From the NCBI RefSeq assembly GCF_019097595.1, contig NC_080716.1, positions 34,413,401 through 34,477,400 on the forward strand: a DNA stretch of 64,000 nt. Direction: 5' to 3'. The stretch is from Hemibagrus wyckioides (taxonomy: Eukaryota > Chordata > Actinopteri > Siluriformes > Bagridae). The notes under the pieces are model-generated. The model was not told the DNA's origin. It saw only the letters and a list, made by a program, of their open reading frames with translations, and searched no databases. The position numbers and the translations under genes are program-made. Positions 45,073 to 56,200 of this stretch are shown piece by piece. Positions within the stretch are counted from its first letter, which is position 1, and each line of letters begins with the position of its first letter.

Positions 45073-45117
<45 letters not shown>
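45073..45117. repeat. (GT)n microsatellite
   Basis: About 22 GT units between the Tc1 and the resumed duplicated block. Confidence 0.95.
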
Positions 45118-45120
<3 letters not shown>

Positions 45121-45325
45121 ACTGAAAGTTACCTCACACTGCAGTGAATAACAATTAATAAATAAACACCAATCCCTCTCTCTCTCACTGCTGCATGATT
45201 AAGGAGATCTGAAGCATGTTGTTTGATCGTCTCCTCGGCTGTGTCTTTGCTCCATTTCATTACTGCAGCTGCAAGAGAGGAAAAAGAAAATTATATATAG
45301 ACCATTTCATAAATGTAAACAATAA

Positions 45326-46369
45326 GAAACACATAATAACGGCACATTCACCTATTTCAAATGTAATTATTTTCTGTGTTCAGAAATGTCTCTGAAGGTG
45401 AGGTGAAGTTTGTTGCCATGTTGCTGTGAACTCTATGGGGCTATTAGCGATCTGCAGAATGCTGACCCCGACGGTCTGTTTATTATCGCCGGAGAAGTCT
45501 CAAATCAGTACTCTCTAAATTCTATGGACATGTGGACTTAACACGCTGGATCTTGTTTACACAAACATTCCTGGCACGTCCCACGTGAAGCCCCGCCCCC
45601 ACCTCGGCTACTCAGACGTCTCTGAGTCACACACACGTGGTTCTCCTGTTACTGGTTTATTTGAAGACTTTTCCTCAAATCCACCGTGAAAACTAAACAC
45701 AGTAACAACAAAACACAACAAACACATTATCTTGACACACAGTGAAAGCGTGAGGAACAGAAGCAATGGCAGTTTACAGACAGAAAATACAGACAAATAA
45801 ACAAATACCTCGTTGACTGCATGCTGTGAGAAAGGGAAATAGTCTTTAAATCTTCTTTATGATAGTTTAAGTTCTTTTTATGACTAGAATAAACTTTTAT
45901 CAGAGCATCCATAATGTCCGTGCTTACCGCTAACTTTCTTCACTAAAAACCCTCTCGCTAAATCAGCATCTGCACGAGACCCGGAACCGAGGCTTCAAAA
46001 TAAAAGTCCCGCAACATACAACAAACAAAACAATCTATAAAGATACAAATAACAAACACAACTTAACTTCAATTACAAAATTGATTTTTATAAAAATGTA
46101 AACAAAATACATAAACTGTATAAACAATATAAAGACAGCAAATACACATCTATCCAACAGCTAGCTTTGTCCCATCATGGTAACTAGCTACCGTTAGCTA
46201 AACGCTGGTTTCAGTCAGAGTTAGCGTTAGGAGCTAACCGGGCATTACTTTAGAAAACTGCCATAGCAGAAGAAAATATTCCCAACTGTAACGGTGCCGT
46301 TAGCTCGTTTCTGCTTGATTTAACATGACCGTCATGTAGGACGGCTAACGTGCTAGCTAGCTAACATAG
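45326..46369. other. CpG-containing spacer, no gene assigned
   Basis: Higher CpG than most of the window (GACCCCGACGGTCTGTTTAT near 45464; CCCCGCCCCC near 45592), with several GTTAGCTA/GCTAGC motifs after 46160. A minus-strand frame at 45608-45796 has a hydrophobic start but no recognisable family. Confidence 0.4.
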
Positions 46370-46845
46370 CACCGACATTTGTAGCTAGCTAACATTAGCC
46401 CTAATGCTAGCTCGACGTGTTAGTTGCCTAGCGCTTAGTTATTTAGACTTGTTCAGTCTCTTCTGCTAACGTTACAGTTGTGAGGATTTTCTTCTGCTGT
46501 GGCAGTTTTCAAAAGTAATGCCGGTGTTGTGTCCAACTCTGTTTGGGGATCTGTTTCCCCCTAGCCCCGCCCCCGGACATACTTTCTTCCAGAAGTCTAC
46601 AATATAAAGCTAACACTAAGTACATTTATAATCGGAACTTAGTAGATCTTACCTTAAGTGTCTTCAACTATCTGGATGAGTTGTGACTTTTGTCTTGCTG
46701 TAACACGGTCCTGACAAGAGCAGAACATCACATGGACTACAAGCAGGAGACTCGAGCATGGAGGGGAACCGCTGTCTGATCTGAACTGCGCATGCGCGAA
46801 CATCTTTCGTCAGCTAGGTATGGCAACACCACTTGGACAAACTCT
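46370..46845. promoter_or_regulatory. CpG-rich promoter-like segment, copy 2
   Basis: Duplicate of 25140-25667 including CTAGCCCCGCCCCCGGACAT. Lies 0.4-0.9 kb upstream of R3, as copy 1 lay upstream of R2 before transposons expanded that interval. Confidence 0.5.
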
Positions 46846-47132
46846 TTGACCTGCAGAATTTTCTTCCTAGTTATGATTACATTTAGTTCAGTTCATGAAA
46901 ATTCCAAAAACAATTGCCAAAGCATCAAACAATTAGTCCAAAAAGACCATTAGAACATTATGTTCTAACAGGCAACCACACAACACAACGTCTGACCTAA
47001 ATTGAACGTTTATATGTTAAATTCCTGCCCCTGTCTTACACATCCTCGGACATCCAAAAACTCCGATCAAGATGTTTGAATATTGGACTGCATATCTACA
47101 TACAAGAGGGGTTATAGTCAGACATTGTGGTG

Positions 47133-47133
<1 letters not shown>

Positions 47134-47168
<35 letters not shown>
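47134..47168. repeat. (TC)n microsatellite
   Basis: About 17 TC units directly upstream of the R3 promoter core; R2 has a shorter, interrupted version at 29775-29792. Confidence 0.95.
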
Positions 47169-47170
<2 letters not shown>

Positions 47171-47252
47171 TTAGAAGACAGGAAGTGGTAAAGTGGCTCA
47201 GCTTTAACTCACACCTCTGCTCTGTCAGTCAGTCAGTCATTAGAGGGACAGG
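47169..47252 (+). promoter_or_regulatory. Proximal promoter / 5' UTR of receptor R3
   Basis: GACAGGAAGTGGTAA (Ets/PU.1-type core) then CTGTCAGTCAGTCAGTCATT and the ATG. Same order as R2. Confidence 0.45.
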
Positions 47253-47283
47253 ATGGAGCTCAGTCCACTCTCTGTGATGCTCT
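47253..47283 (+). CDS. R3 exon 1, start of signal peptide
   Basis: Same ten codons as R1 and R2; donor GTGAGT. Confidence 0.85.
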
Positions 47284-50200
47284 GTGAGTAAATGTTCTCT
47301 TTGTGTCTTCATTAGAGTGAGTGGTGGGGTATAAAGTTGTTCATCTGCAGTCTGAATGTCCTGAGTGATGATCTTATTGTGTGATTAGGACATTGTGTGT
47401 ACTTCAGCATGACTGCTCAGGTGGATCAGTGTCTCCATATCTGTTATGAGAAGGGTTTAGTTTGATGTGTGTCTACTCTCAGTAACTATGATAGTTCAAC
47501 AGGTAAGAGTACAAGTAGAGCAAGATTAAAACACAGGGTTAAATTGGAATTTGTACATGAGGGTCATCTTCTGGTGGTGTTTTCTGTTTACAGAAAGTTT
47601 TTTTTTTTTTTTACAAAACAACAAGACTTACTGAGAAAATGACATAACTTATATTTCAGTTTTTGTTACTATTTTGGTCTGTACAGGGAAACATGTTCAC
47701 TCTAATACACACTAATACCAAACTAATGCACAACACTTTTTTAAACTAATTATTACTAAGTTGTATTTCCATGTTAAAAATAAGAGCAATAATTATGTAG
47801 AAACAAACATGTCTCATTAGTCCTTCACGCACAGAGCAATGACTGTGTAAGATTCAGGAAGAAATGTGAAACTTCAAACAGAGAAAATACTTTATAACCA
47901 CAGTAACATTATTGTTACTATTATGGTCTTTACTGTGAAGCATCTCAGTGCAATATTCATTCTAATAAACACTAACATTAAATTTGTCTAATATTATTTA
48001 CTTATTTGTGTCAAATCTACAGAAATAAACTCTTCTCATTAGTCTTGTACACTGATACACACAGAGCAATGACAGTTTTAGAGATGTGAGAACAAGACAA
48101 AGTGGCAGTTGTGGTTTAGCTCGTGTTGTCTTTTTTTAATTCAGTGCTGTGTGTTCAGCAGTGAAGAAGGGGAGGAGGTGTGAAGCTGTGAATATTTGCT
48201 TGTTGCATGCATTTAAGTTGTTGATGCCAAATTCTGTGGCTACCATATGCATCATGCAGTAAAAATCAAGATGCATTAGACCAGATGTCCAGTTTTAAAA
48301 TGGTCAGTTTGGGTGAGCTGGTGTCCAGTCTGGGCTTGAATTCCTTTTCTTGTCTGACAGGAGTGACCTTCTGCTGTTGTGGTTTATACAAAGGTCCATG
48401 TTTTTTCCATTCTGAGATGCATTTCGGCTCATAGTGTGTCTGACATATGCTGCATTTTACAATAGGTTGTAACTTTCAGCCTCTTATCAGGAAAAGCCAT
48501 AAACACCTGATTGAGAAGCTGAGCCTGCTGGGCCTGAACACCTCCCTCTACAACTGGATCCTGGATTTCCTGAGTGGGAGACCTCAAGTCAGTCCAGATC
48601 AGGAACAGCATCTCCAGCACCACCACAGTGAGCACTGGAGCTTCTCAGGGCTGCATGCTCAGTCCACTGCTGTTCACTCTGCTGACTCACAACTGTGCAG
48701 AAATGCACAGCTCCAACCGCATCATCAAATTCTTTGGTGTTCATCTGGCAGAGTACTTCACCTGGTCACTCAACACCAGCTCAATTAGCAAGAAATCCCA
48801 GCAGCACCTCTACTTAGGCCCTGTCCACACGAACGCGGGCATTTTTAAAACCGCAGCTTTTTTTATGCGGTTTGGCCATTCGTCCACACGTAAACGCAGC
48901 ATCAGGTCACTGAAACCGAACATTTTTGAAAACTCCTGCCAGGGTGAAGTTTTTTAAAAACTCCGGTTGCAGTGTTGTTGTGTAGACAGTGAAACCGGAG
49001 ATTTTTGGCTTGTGAACAGGGTTGCCAGATTGGACTGAAGATTTTTTTTATTTTCAACCACAAGCACAGCTCTTGGCTTTCACTTCTCCATCTTTTGTTG
49101 TTCACTGTAAGAGAAGAAATGTTATTAATATGATAACCGTTCTACTGAGGACGCCATCGCACACCTCCTCATATAGCCCTGAGCCATCTGGACAGCAGGA
49201 AGGGGAATTATGTCAAAATGCAGTTTGTTGACTACAGTTCAGTGTTTAACACCATAATTCCCTCCATACTCACTACTAGTTGGAGATCCTGGGCCTTAGC
49301 CCATCCCTGTGTCGATGGATCTCCAGCTTCCTGCAAGACAGACCTCAGGCAGTATGGTTGGGCACCCATGTCTCACCCTTACACACCTTCAGCACTGGAG
49401 CCCCCCAGGGTTGTGTTCTGAGCCCCCTGCTGTACTCACTGTACACCTATGACTGTGTGGCCACTTCCAGCTCCACCAACATCGTGGCATGGTGCCAGGT
49501 CAACAATCTCCTCCTGAACGTCAGCAAGACTAAGGAGCTGATAGTGGACTTTAGCACCAAGCAGGAGAGGAATTACCAGCCCCTCACTATCAACGGGACC
49601 CCAGTGAAGAGAGTGGACAGATTCCGGTACCTAGGTGTTTACATCATGCAGGACCTGACATGGTCCTGTCATGTTAAAACCCTGGTGAAGAAGGCCCGGC
49701 AGTGTCTTTATCATCTCAGACGCCTAAAGGACTTTAAACTGCCCTCAAAGATACTAAAGACATTCTACACCTGCACCATCAAGAGCATCCTGACGGGAAG
49801 TATCACAGCCTGGTTTGGAAACAGCACCAAGCAGGACAGGGAAGCTCTTCAGAGGGTGGTGTGATCAGCCAAGCGTACCATCCGTACCGAGCTTCCTGAT
49901 CTAGACACTATATACAGTGGTGCTGGACCAAGGCCAGGAAGCTAATGAAGGACCTCAGCAATCCCAACAATGGATTCTTCTCTCTTTCTAACGTTCCCGT
50001 TCCTTCCCTCAGGCCATTCGGGCCCTCAACCAGAACACCTAGAACCTGGACTTTATGGACTTACCCCCACATGACATGACATTCTACCTCAGCTGATTGT
50101 CGCACACGCAATAATTGCACTACTCTGCATACTCTGCACTACTCTGCATCTTTGTGTGTACACTGCACCGTCACTTTACTCCCTAATATTCCTGTTCAAT

Positions 50201-53200
50201 TGGACATTTATATTTGCCTTTTTTTTTCTTTGTGCAATAAAGTGAGACAAACACCTTATGAGCACAACATTGACCTTTGTACAGTATAAAGCTTTTGTAG
50301 CTTTTGTTTATTTATTATTTAGAGAAGTTAAATGTATTTCTTACAGATGGTAGTTTAGATTTCCTGAATAACATTTAATCTTGTGGGGTATGGGTGCCTA
50401 AAATGTGCTGTTGTCATTAATAGACTGAATATTTTCCATATTTTCATCATGTTCTGTTTCTGTTCCCTTTTTAGTGCTGATTTCACTTATACCAGTGACC
50501 CAGGTTCAAGGTGATTTATATATAGTTTATCCTTTATATTGTCTGCAGATTTGATTTGTTTTGGAGCTGAGAAGTTTGTGTAAAATTTGTTAATTTGTTC
50601 CTGGTTGTCAGGAACAGCTGGACAGTTCCCTGCCAGACCTGGCGAGGGCGCTGGCAGGTGAATCTCGGAAGCCTGCTTTTTCGTGTGTGTTTTTTGTGCT
50701 ATGCCCTGCCTATTGTTCTAATGCCTATTGTCACACCTGTTTCCCATTAAGCCATAATTTTTAGCCCTATAAATAGGGATCCTTGTGTTCATGTGTGCAT
50801 CACTTATTGTTGAGCGCAGTATGTTCCATGTCTTGTGATGTCTAGGTTTTTGCCATGTCCACGTATTGGCCATGTTTTAGTTTTAGGTTTCGGTTTTGTT
50901 TTAATTTTACATCGCGTCTTGTGAGCAAAGCACAGAGACAATCACTCGTGAATAAAATGCATTTAATAAAACAGAAACACACAACACATACTAACTACGA
51001 CACACATACATAAAAGACAGAATAAGGCCTACAGAGAGAGAATAAGGAGGTAAAGAGAGATGGAGAGTAAGGAAGGGAATACTGAGGAAACCAGAACGAG
51101 AGAGAGAGTTTGAAGGAGATAAGGAAACAGAGAAGAGATCAAATATGGCAAGTTTCAGATTGAGTTTTGGTTACCATGTGTGAGAATCGTCAAGGTAATT
51201 AGGATTCACCTTAATAAAGGGGCTTCAACTTAGCATTGCGGATCTAAAATAATTAGTAACTTTTACTTTCATTGGTTCGTTGATAAGAGTCCTGATGTAG
51301 TGGATCAAGGAGGTTCGGAGATTCGAAGTCCTCGGAGTGAGCAAGAGATTCTGCTGGAACGAAAAAGGTTTTGGTGGTGCAAACAAAGTTCTTCGACTGA
51401 AACTGCCGGCAAAGTCTCAGAAGAAAGTGAAAGTCTTGTCCCAAAGAAAGATCGGAGTCGAGTCGGGCGACGATAGAAGAGATTGTGCTGGGAAGAAAAG
51501 GCCCACGGGGACCCCCCCGACCGCAGAGCGGAGAGGGGGTTGGCCCCCGTGGAGCCAAGCCGAGCTGAGCAGAGCAAAAAGCTGAGCAAAAAGCCGGGCT
51601 AAAATAGCTTTGATAGATGGGTGCTTAGGGTTTTTATTGATCCCTTGGTCGCGCCCAGTTTTTCAGAGTGACCAATCCAATACCTGAAACTTTTGGAGGG
51701 AAAAGTTTCTTTGTCTCTGCTCGGTCACTCATTTGCATACTTTATGGTGAAGTCAGGAATGGATAAAGTTTCAATTAAAGTATCGTAGGCTCATATTATG
51801 TACTTGGATGACCACATGGCATACACTATTGCTTATAAAAGTAAAAGTGGATCATTTTGATAGTAGACACGAAAGAAACAGTATGAGAGGAAAGGAAACT
51901 GGGTATAGGCAATTAAAACATACATTCTTATCTTATAAAACATGTTCTATTTCATGAAAACACAGAACAACAGGTCATGAGTGGTAATACAACCATAAAA
52001 ATATAAAGGCAAAAGGGGAATACATAAACAGGTGTGTTAGGCATGGGTCAGGTAGGGTTTTACTATTGTTTTATTGAAACTTGAATCAAGGAACTCTCCT
52101 TATGTGTCTGCGTGTGGGGGTCAGGATGAGCATTTCCAGATGCTTTGGGTGTGGGTGTGTGGGTGTGTGTGTGTCTTCAGTCAGAACTTTGGTCATCCCC
52201 CGGTCAAGGCATTGATTTGGTTTAGATTAGGAAATTCTTGTTGACTTTTAACGGCAGTAAAACTGCTAGGTGCAGGGTGATTTGCATGTTAAGGTCACAA
52301 GTTGATGGGAGGTTCCAGGGGTGTGAGGCTGGGCTATCAGTACTGATGGTCTGCAGAACTCCAACATTCATGGAGGCAGGATTCCTCCTTTGTCTCCAGT
52401 CTCGTTGGGGGGGGGTCATTGGTTATCCAGAGCCATCAGACATCCTGGAGCCTGGCTCCCATGAGTTGCAGCATGTTGGTTGAGGTATAATGAAATGACT
52501 ATAAGTAGTGATAGCTCAGTTGTGAGCTGTGTAATAGTTAATTGAGTTTTTGAGAAGGATGCAACGGACCCCATGAGCAAGTGAGCCGACCTGGAGATGC
52601 TACATAGTAGTGTAGACTTGAGAATGACTTTATATAAGATTTATTAACAACAGAATGTTTTATAGGGAGTCCTAAAGCTGTGGTGTCCATAATTCCCGAT
52701 ACACATGTGTTCATTGGAGAGAGTGTTATGCTTAGATGTGGCATACAGGGAGGAGGAAACATTCAGTGGACTTACAGCTGGAAGAGAAATAATTACGGAC
52801 TCTATATAGAGGAAAGTAAGAGAACCTACACAGACAACACAACACAGGAGTTCATAATCTGGCATGTTGAAGACTCTGACAGTGGTACCTACACCTGCAG
52901 TATAAAGGGGAGAGACTCTCAGAGCTCAGAGATCAGTGATGCTGTTACACTGACTGTATCAGGTGAGTCTGTGTGTGTTTTTATTTCTTATTTAATATGT
53001 TAACATTATTTTTTATTTTTCAGTGCAAAAATCATCATATGTTTTTTAGTAACATCTGGGTTTTATATTAAGTTTGCAGTATAATTGTGGTGAGTCAGTC
53101 AGAACACAGTGAACATTAAGAAAGAAAGCTCAGTAAATCTCACCTTGTCTTGTCTCTGCCATTATCTGATTTATTAGAAGATACTTTGAGACATTGGAAT

Positions 53201-56200
53201 TATAAGGTTTTATCTGAGAATTTTGTAATATTGAGAGATTTTGATGATCAGCATCATCCACATCAGTCTCTGTCTCATCACCCGAGGCAGAAATTCCTAA
53301 CAGCATTTAAATACCTCATTATCTTCTTTTTACCTTTCTTATCTTATCTTTCACACGACACCGCTGTGGAAATGATCCTTGATTCACTTTTGATCTTTTG
53401 GCTATATTTCTAGTTTCTAATGTCTTAAAATATTTTATAACTTTGTCTGCTCTCATCTGTATAAAATATGTAAGCACTCCTCTTTGTTTTAATTATGATG
53501 TGATACACATGAGCATTGCAGACATTTTGATCTGATTACAAACTGAATTGATTAGACATGTCTGTTTCTATGTAGCTGTCCAAAATTAGTAACAAATCCT
53601 TAGAAAAGCAGACTTAGCTAGAGATGTTCTGTATGTGTTTAGACCTTTTTTTTTTTTTTACCTCTGTGTTTGATAATGTGGCTCAGAACACAACAAGGCA
53701 AGATTAGACAGTAACTTATTAGAAATGTCAAAGCACATTACTGACAAAATAATTTCTTTATCAAAATCTGATGTTTTATCATGTTTCACTATTTACTGGA
53801 ATCCAGTTATAGAAACCTTTAATGAATTTGTCTAATCTGTCTCACATATACCGATCAGGCATAACATTTTGAGCAACTGCATCCTGGACACCTTTTTCTG
53901 CCAAAACAGCCCTGACACTTTGAATCATGGACTCCACTAGATCTCTGAAGGTGTGCTGTGGTATCTGGCACCAAGATGTTAGCAGCAGATCCTTTAAGTT
54001 CTGTAAGTTGCGAGGTGCGGCCTCCATGGATCGGACTTGTTTGTCCAGCACATCCCACAGATGGTGGATTGGATTGACATCTGGGGAATTTGGAGGCCAA
54101 GTCAACAATTTAAACTTGTTCTTGTGTTCATCGAACCATTCGTGAACCATTATTGCTTTGTGGCACAGCGCATTATCCTGCTGAAAGAGGCCACAGCCAT
54201 CAGGCAATACCGTTTCTATGAAAGGGTGTACATGGTCTGTAACACTGCTTAAGAAGGTGGTACGTGTCAAAGTAACATCCACATGGATGGCAGAACCCAA
54301 GGTTTCCCAGCAGAACATTGACACTGCCTCCGCCAGCTTGCCTTCCTCCCATAGTGCATCCTGGTGTTCTCCAGGCAAGCGATGCTCAGTGTTATTTACT
54401 TGTGCTCAGAATGTTATGCTGATGAGTGTATATACATTAACTAGCATATTTATAGAATTACTTTTAAAAGAGCCAAAAGTTGGATTAAACGATAAACTTT
54501 CAAATATTTGAACTGACATGTGAAATGACCCTCTAAAGGAAGATAAATAACAAACTCTCCGCTGTCTTTAAGGTAAATGAGAAAGTCCTCTGTCATGGCA
54601 TTACTGTATGAAGTCATGTTTTTGCTAATTTTTAAGAAAATGCATATATATTCAGATGGTGATGCAGGATTTGTGCAGGAAATAACAATCTAAAATCAGT
54701 AAATACAGTGTTTCTACACTTCAATCCAATTAGGAATTTTGTTACATAAAAAATATACTGAATACCAGCTGTGCAAGAAAACATACAACTGTAACATCTG
54801 GTATCAAATGTTAAATATAAATGATTGTTTTAGACACAAAGCATCTGTTAGACACAGTGAATCTACTGCTTATGTTGTAAAGTGAAAAGCAGCTCTGACT
54901 CCTTCATCATTTCATACCAACAGCAAAACCCAAACCGACTGTGAGAGTGAATCCTCAGAGCTCCGTCTACACTGGAGACACCGTCACTCTGAGCTGTGAG
55001 CAGCAGCAGGGGACTGGATGGGAGTTTCGCTGGTACAGAAATAATCAGTGGTTATGGAATCTGAACAGTGAACAAACAAACACACTTAAAGTGACAGTCA
55101 ATATTTCAGAAGAAACAGAGTACAAGTGTTGCGCTGGCAGGAGAAATTCTGACTCCACAAAGTACTACTATTACTACTTCTACTCCACAGAATACAGTGA
55201 TCCTGTCAAGATTACAGTGAGAGGTATGTCATGATTTTTTAATTTGTTAGAAGGAATATTGAAAAATATTGCTTAATTAAATTGTAATTCTTTGTGATCC
55301 TTTTATTCTATGGCTTGTGAACACACCAATGAGCAGGTTTGAGCACCTTGGAAATGGGACTTTAATTTTTCCCATTGGTGCAATTTTCTCTCCTGTGTAG
55401 GTCTTTAACTTTACAGAAGTGTGCCTCAATTTCAGTTTAATAAAATGGTCCATATAGTCCTTGCATGAAATTATTTTTAGTTGCCCACTCCTCCACCATG
55501 CTATCAAAAGCATCTATTTGCCCGACACAGCCAAAAATGCTTTTTGTATCACCTGTAGTATTCATGAAACAACGAATATCTCCCTTGCACAGCTATGACG
55601 TAGTTTACTCACAAGTCCTACTCGTGTAATCCACCATGTGTTACAGCCCTTTTTGTTGTATGTTTCTGAGACAAATGCGATACCAACACTTCCTATTGCA
55701 GTAATCTGCTTTACGATGGGTTCCTTTAATGCTGATGCCAGTTCTGTTATGTTTTCACTTGCATAACAAAAGAAATACACAGAAATCGGAGCTCATGCTA
55801 AACACGTCTCTTTGCTGCCAGTTGACTTTAACACAACTGAACACATGGACAAGCATTCCATTTACACTGAATGATATGCCCCAAGCAGCCGAAGTAAGCT
55901 GGCAGCAGATCTGCATGGGATCCAGTGTCTCTGGTAAGGATGCAGGATTAGGCAGCATCTGGGTGGTGCTCTGGGGTCTGGGTCACCAACTTGACTTTGC
56001 TAGGCTCTCATAATTATGCTATTGGATATGAAGATCAGTTCATCCTTCATAGTACTTCCCACACAGCTAGTGGAGCATGCGTTCAGGGTGCAAACTGAAG
56101 GCTAAGCTGGTTCATATGGTGGACCAAATCCTGAGCGGCGCTGGTTAAATCCCGGAAGCAATGTGTTCATCTGCAGCAGTGGTCCACGACAGTGTGCTCA

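Larger units (their letters stand above)
48498..50225 (+). mobile_element. Truncated LINE with internal deletion and a DNA-element insert
   Basis: Two RT segments: 48498-48810 ([34 protein letters not shown]) and 49170-49864 ([51 protein letters not shown]). A 3' tail runs to about 50225. The catalytic FADD segment is missing in both. 48813-49165 between them is a different repeat. The two RT pieces overlap in content, suggesting two copies or a rearrangement. Confidence 0.8.

Noticed and set aside
45608..45796. Minus-strand frame with hydrophobic start as a secreted peptide
   Set aside because: Hydrophobic run is short and cysteine-rich by chance in AT-rich sequence; no downstream exon or poly(A) evidence.
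51253..51589. Overlapping open frames in the GC-rich segment of R3 intron 2
   Set aside because: Open on both strands because of GC-rich low-stop sequence; no motif in any frame.
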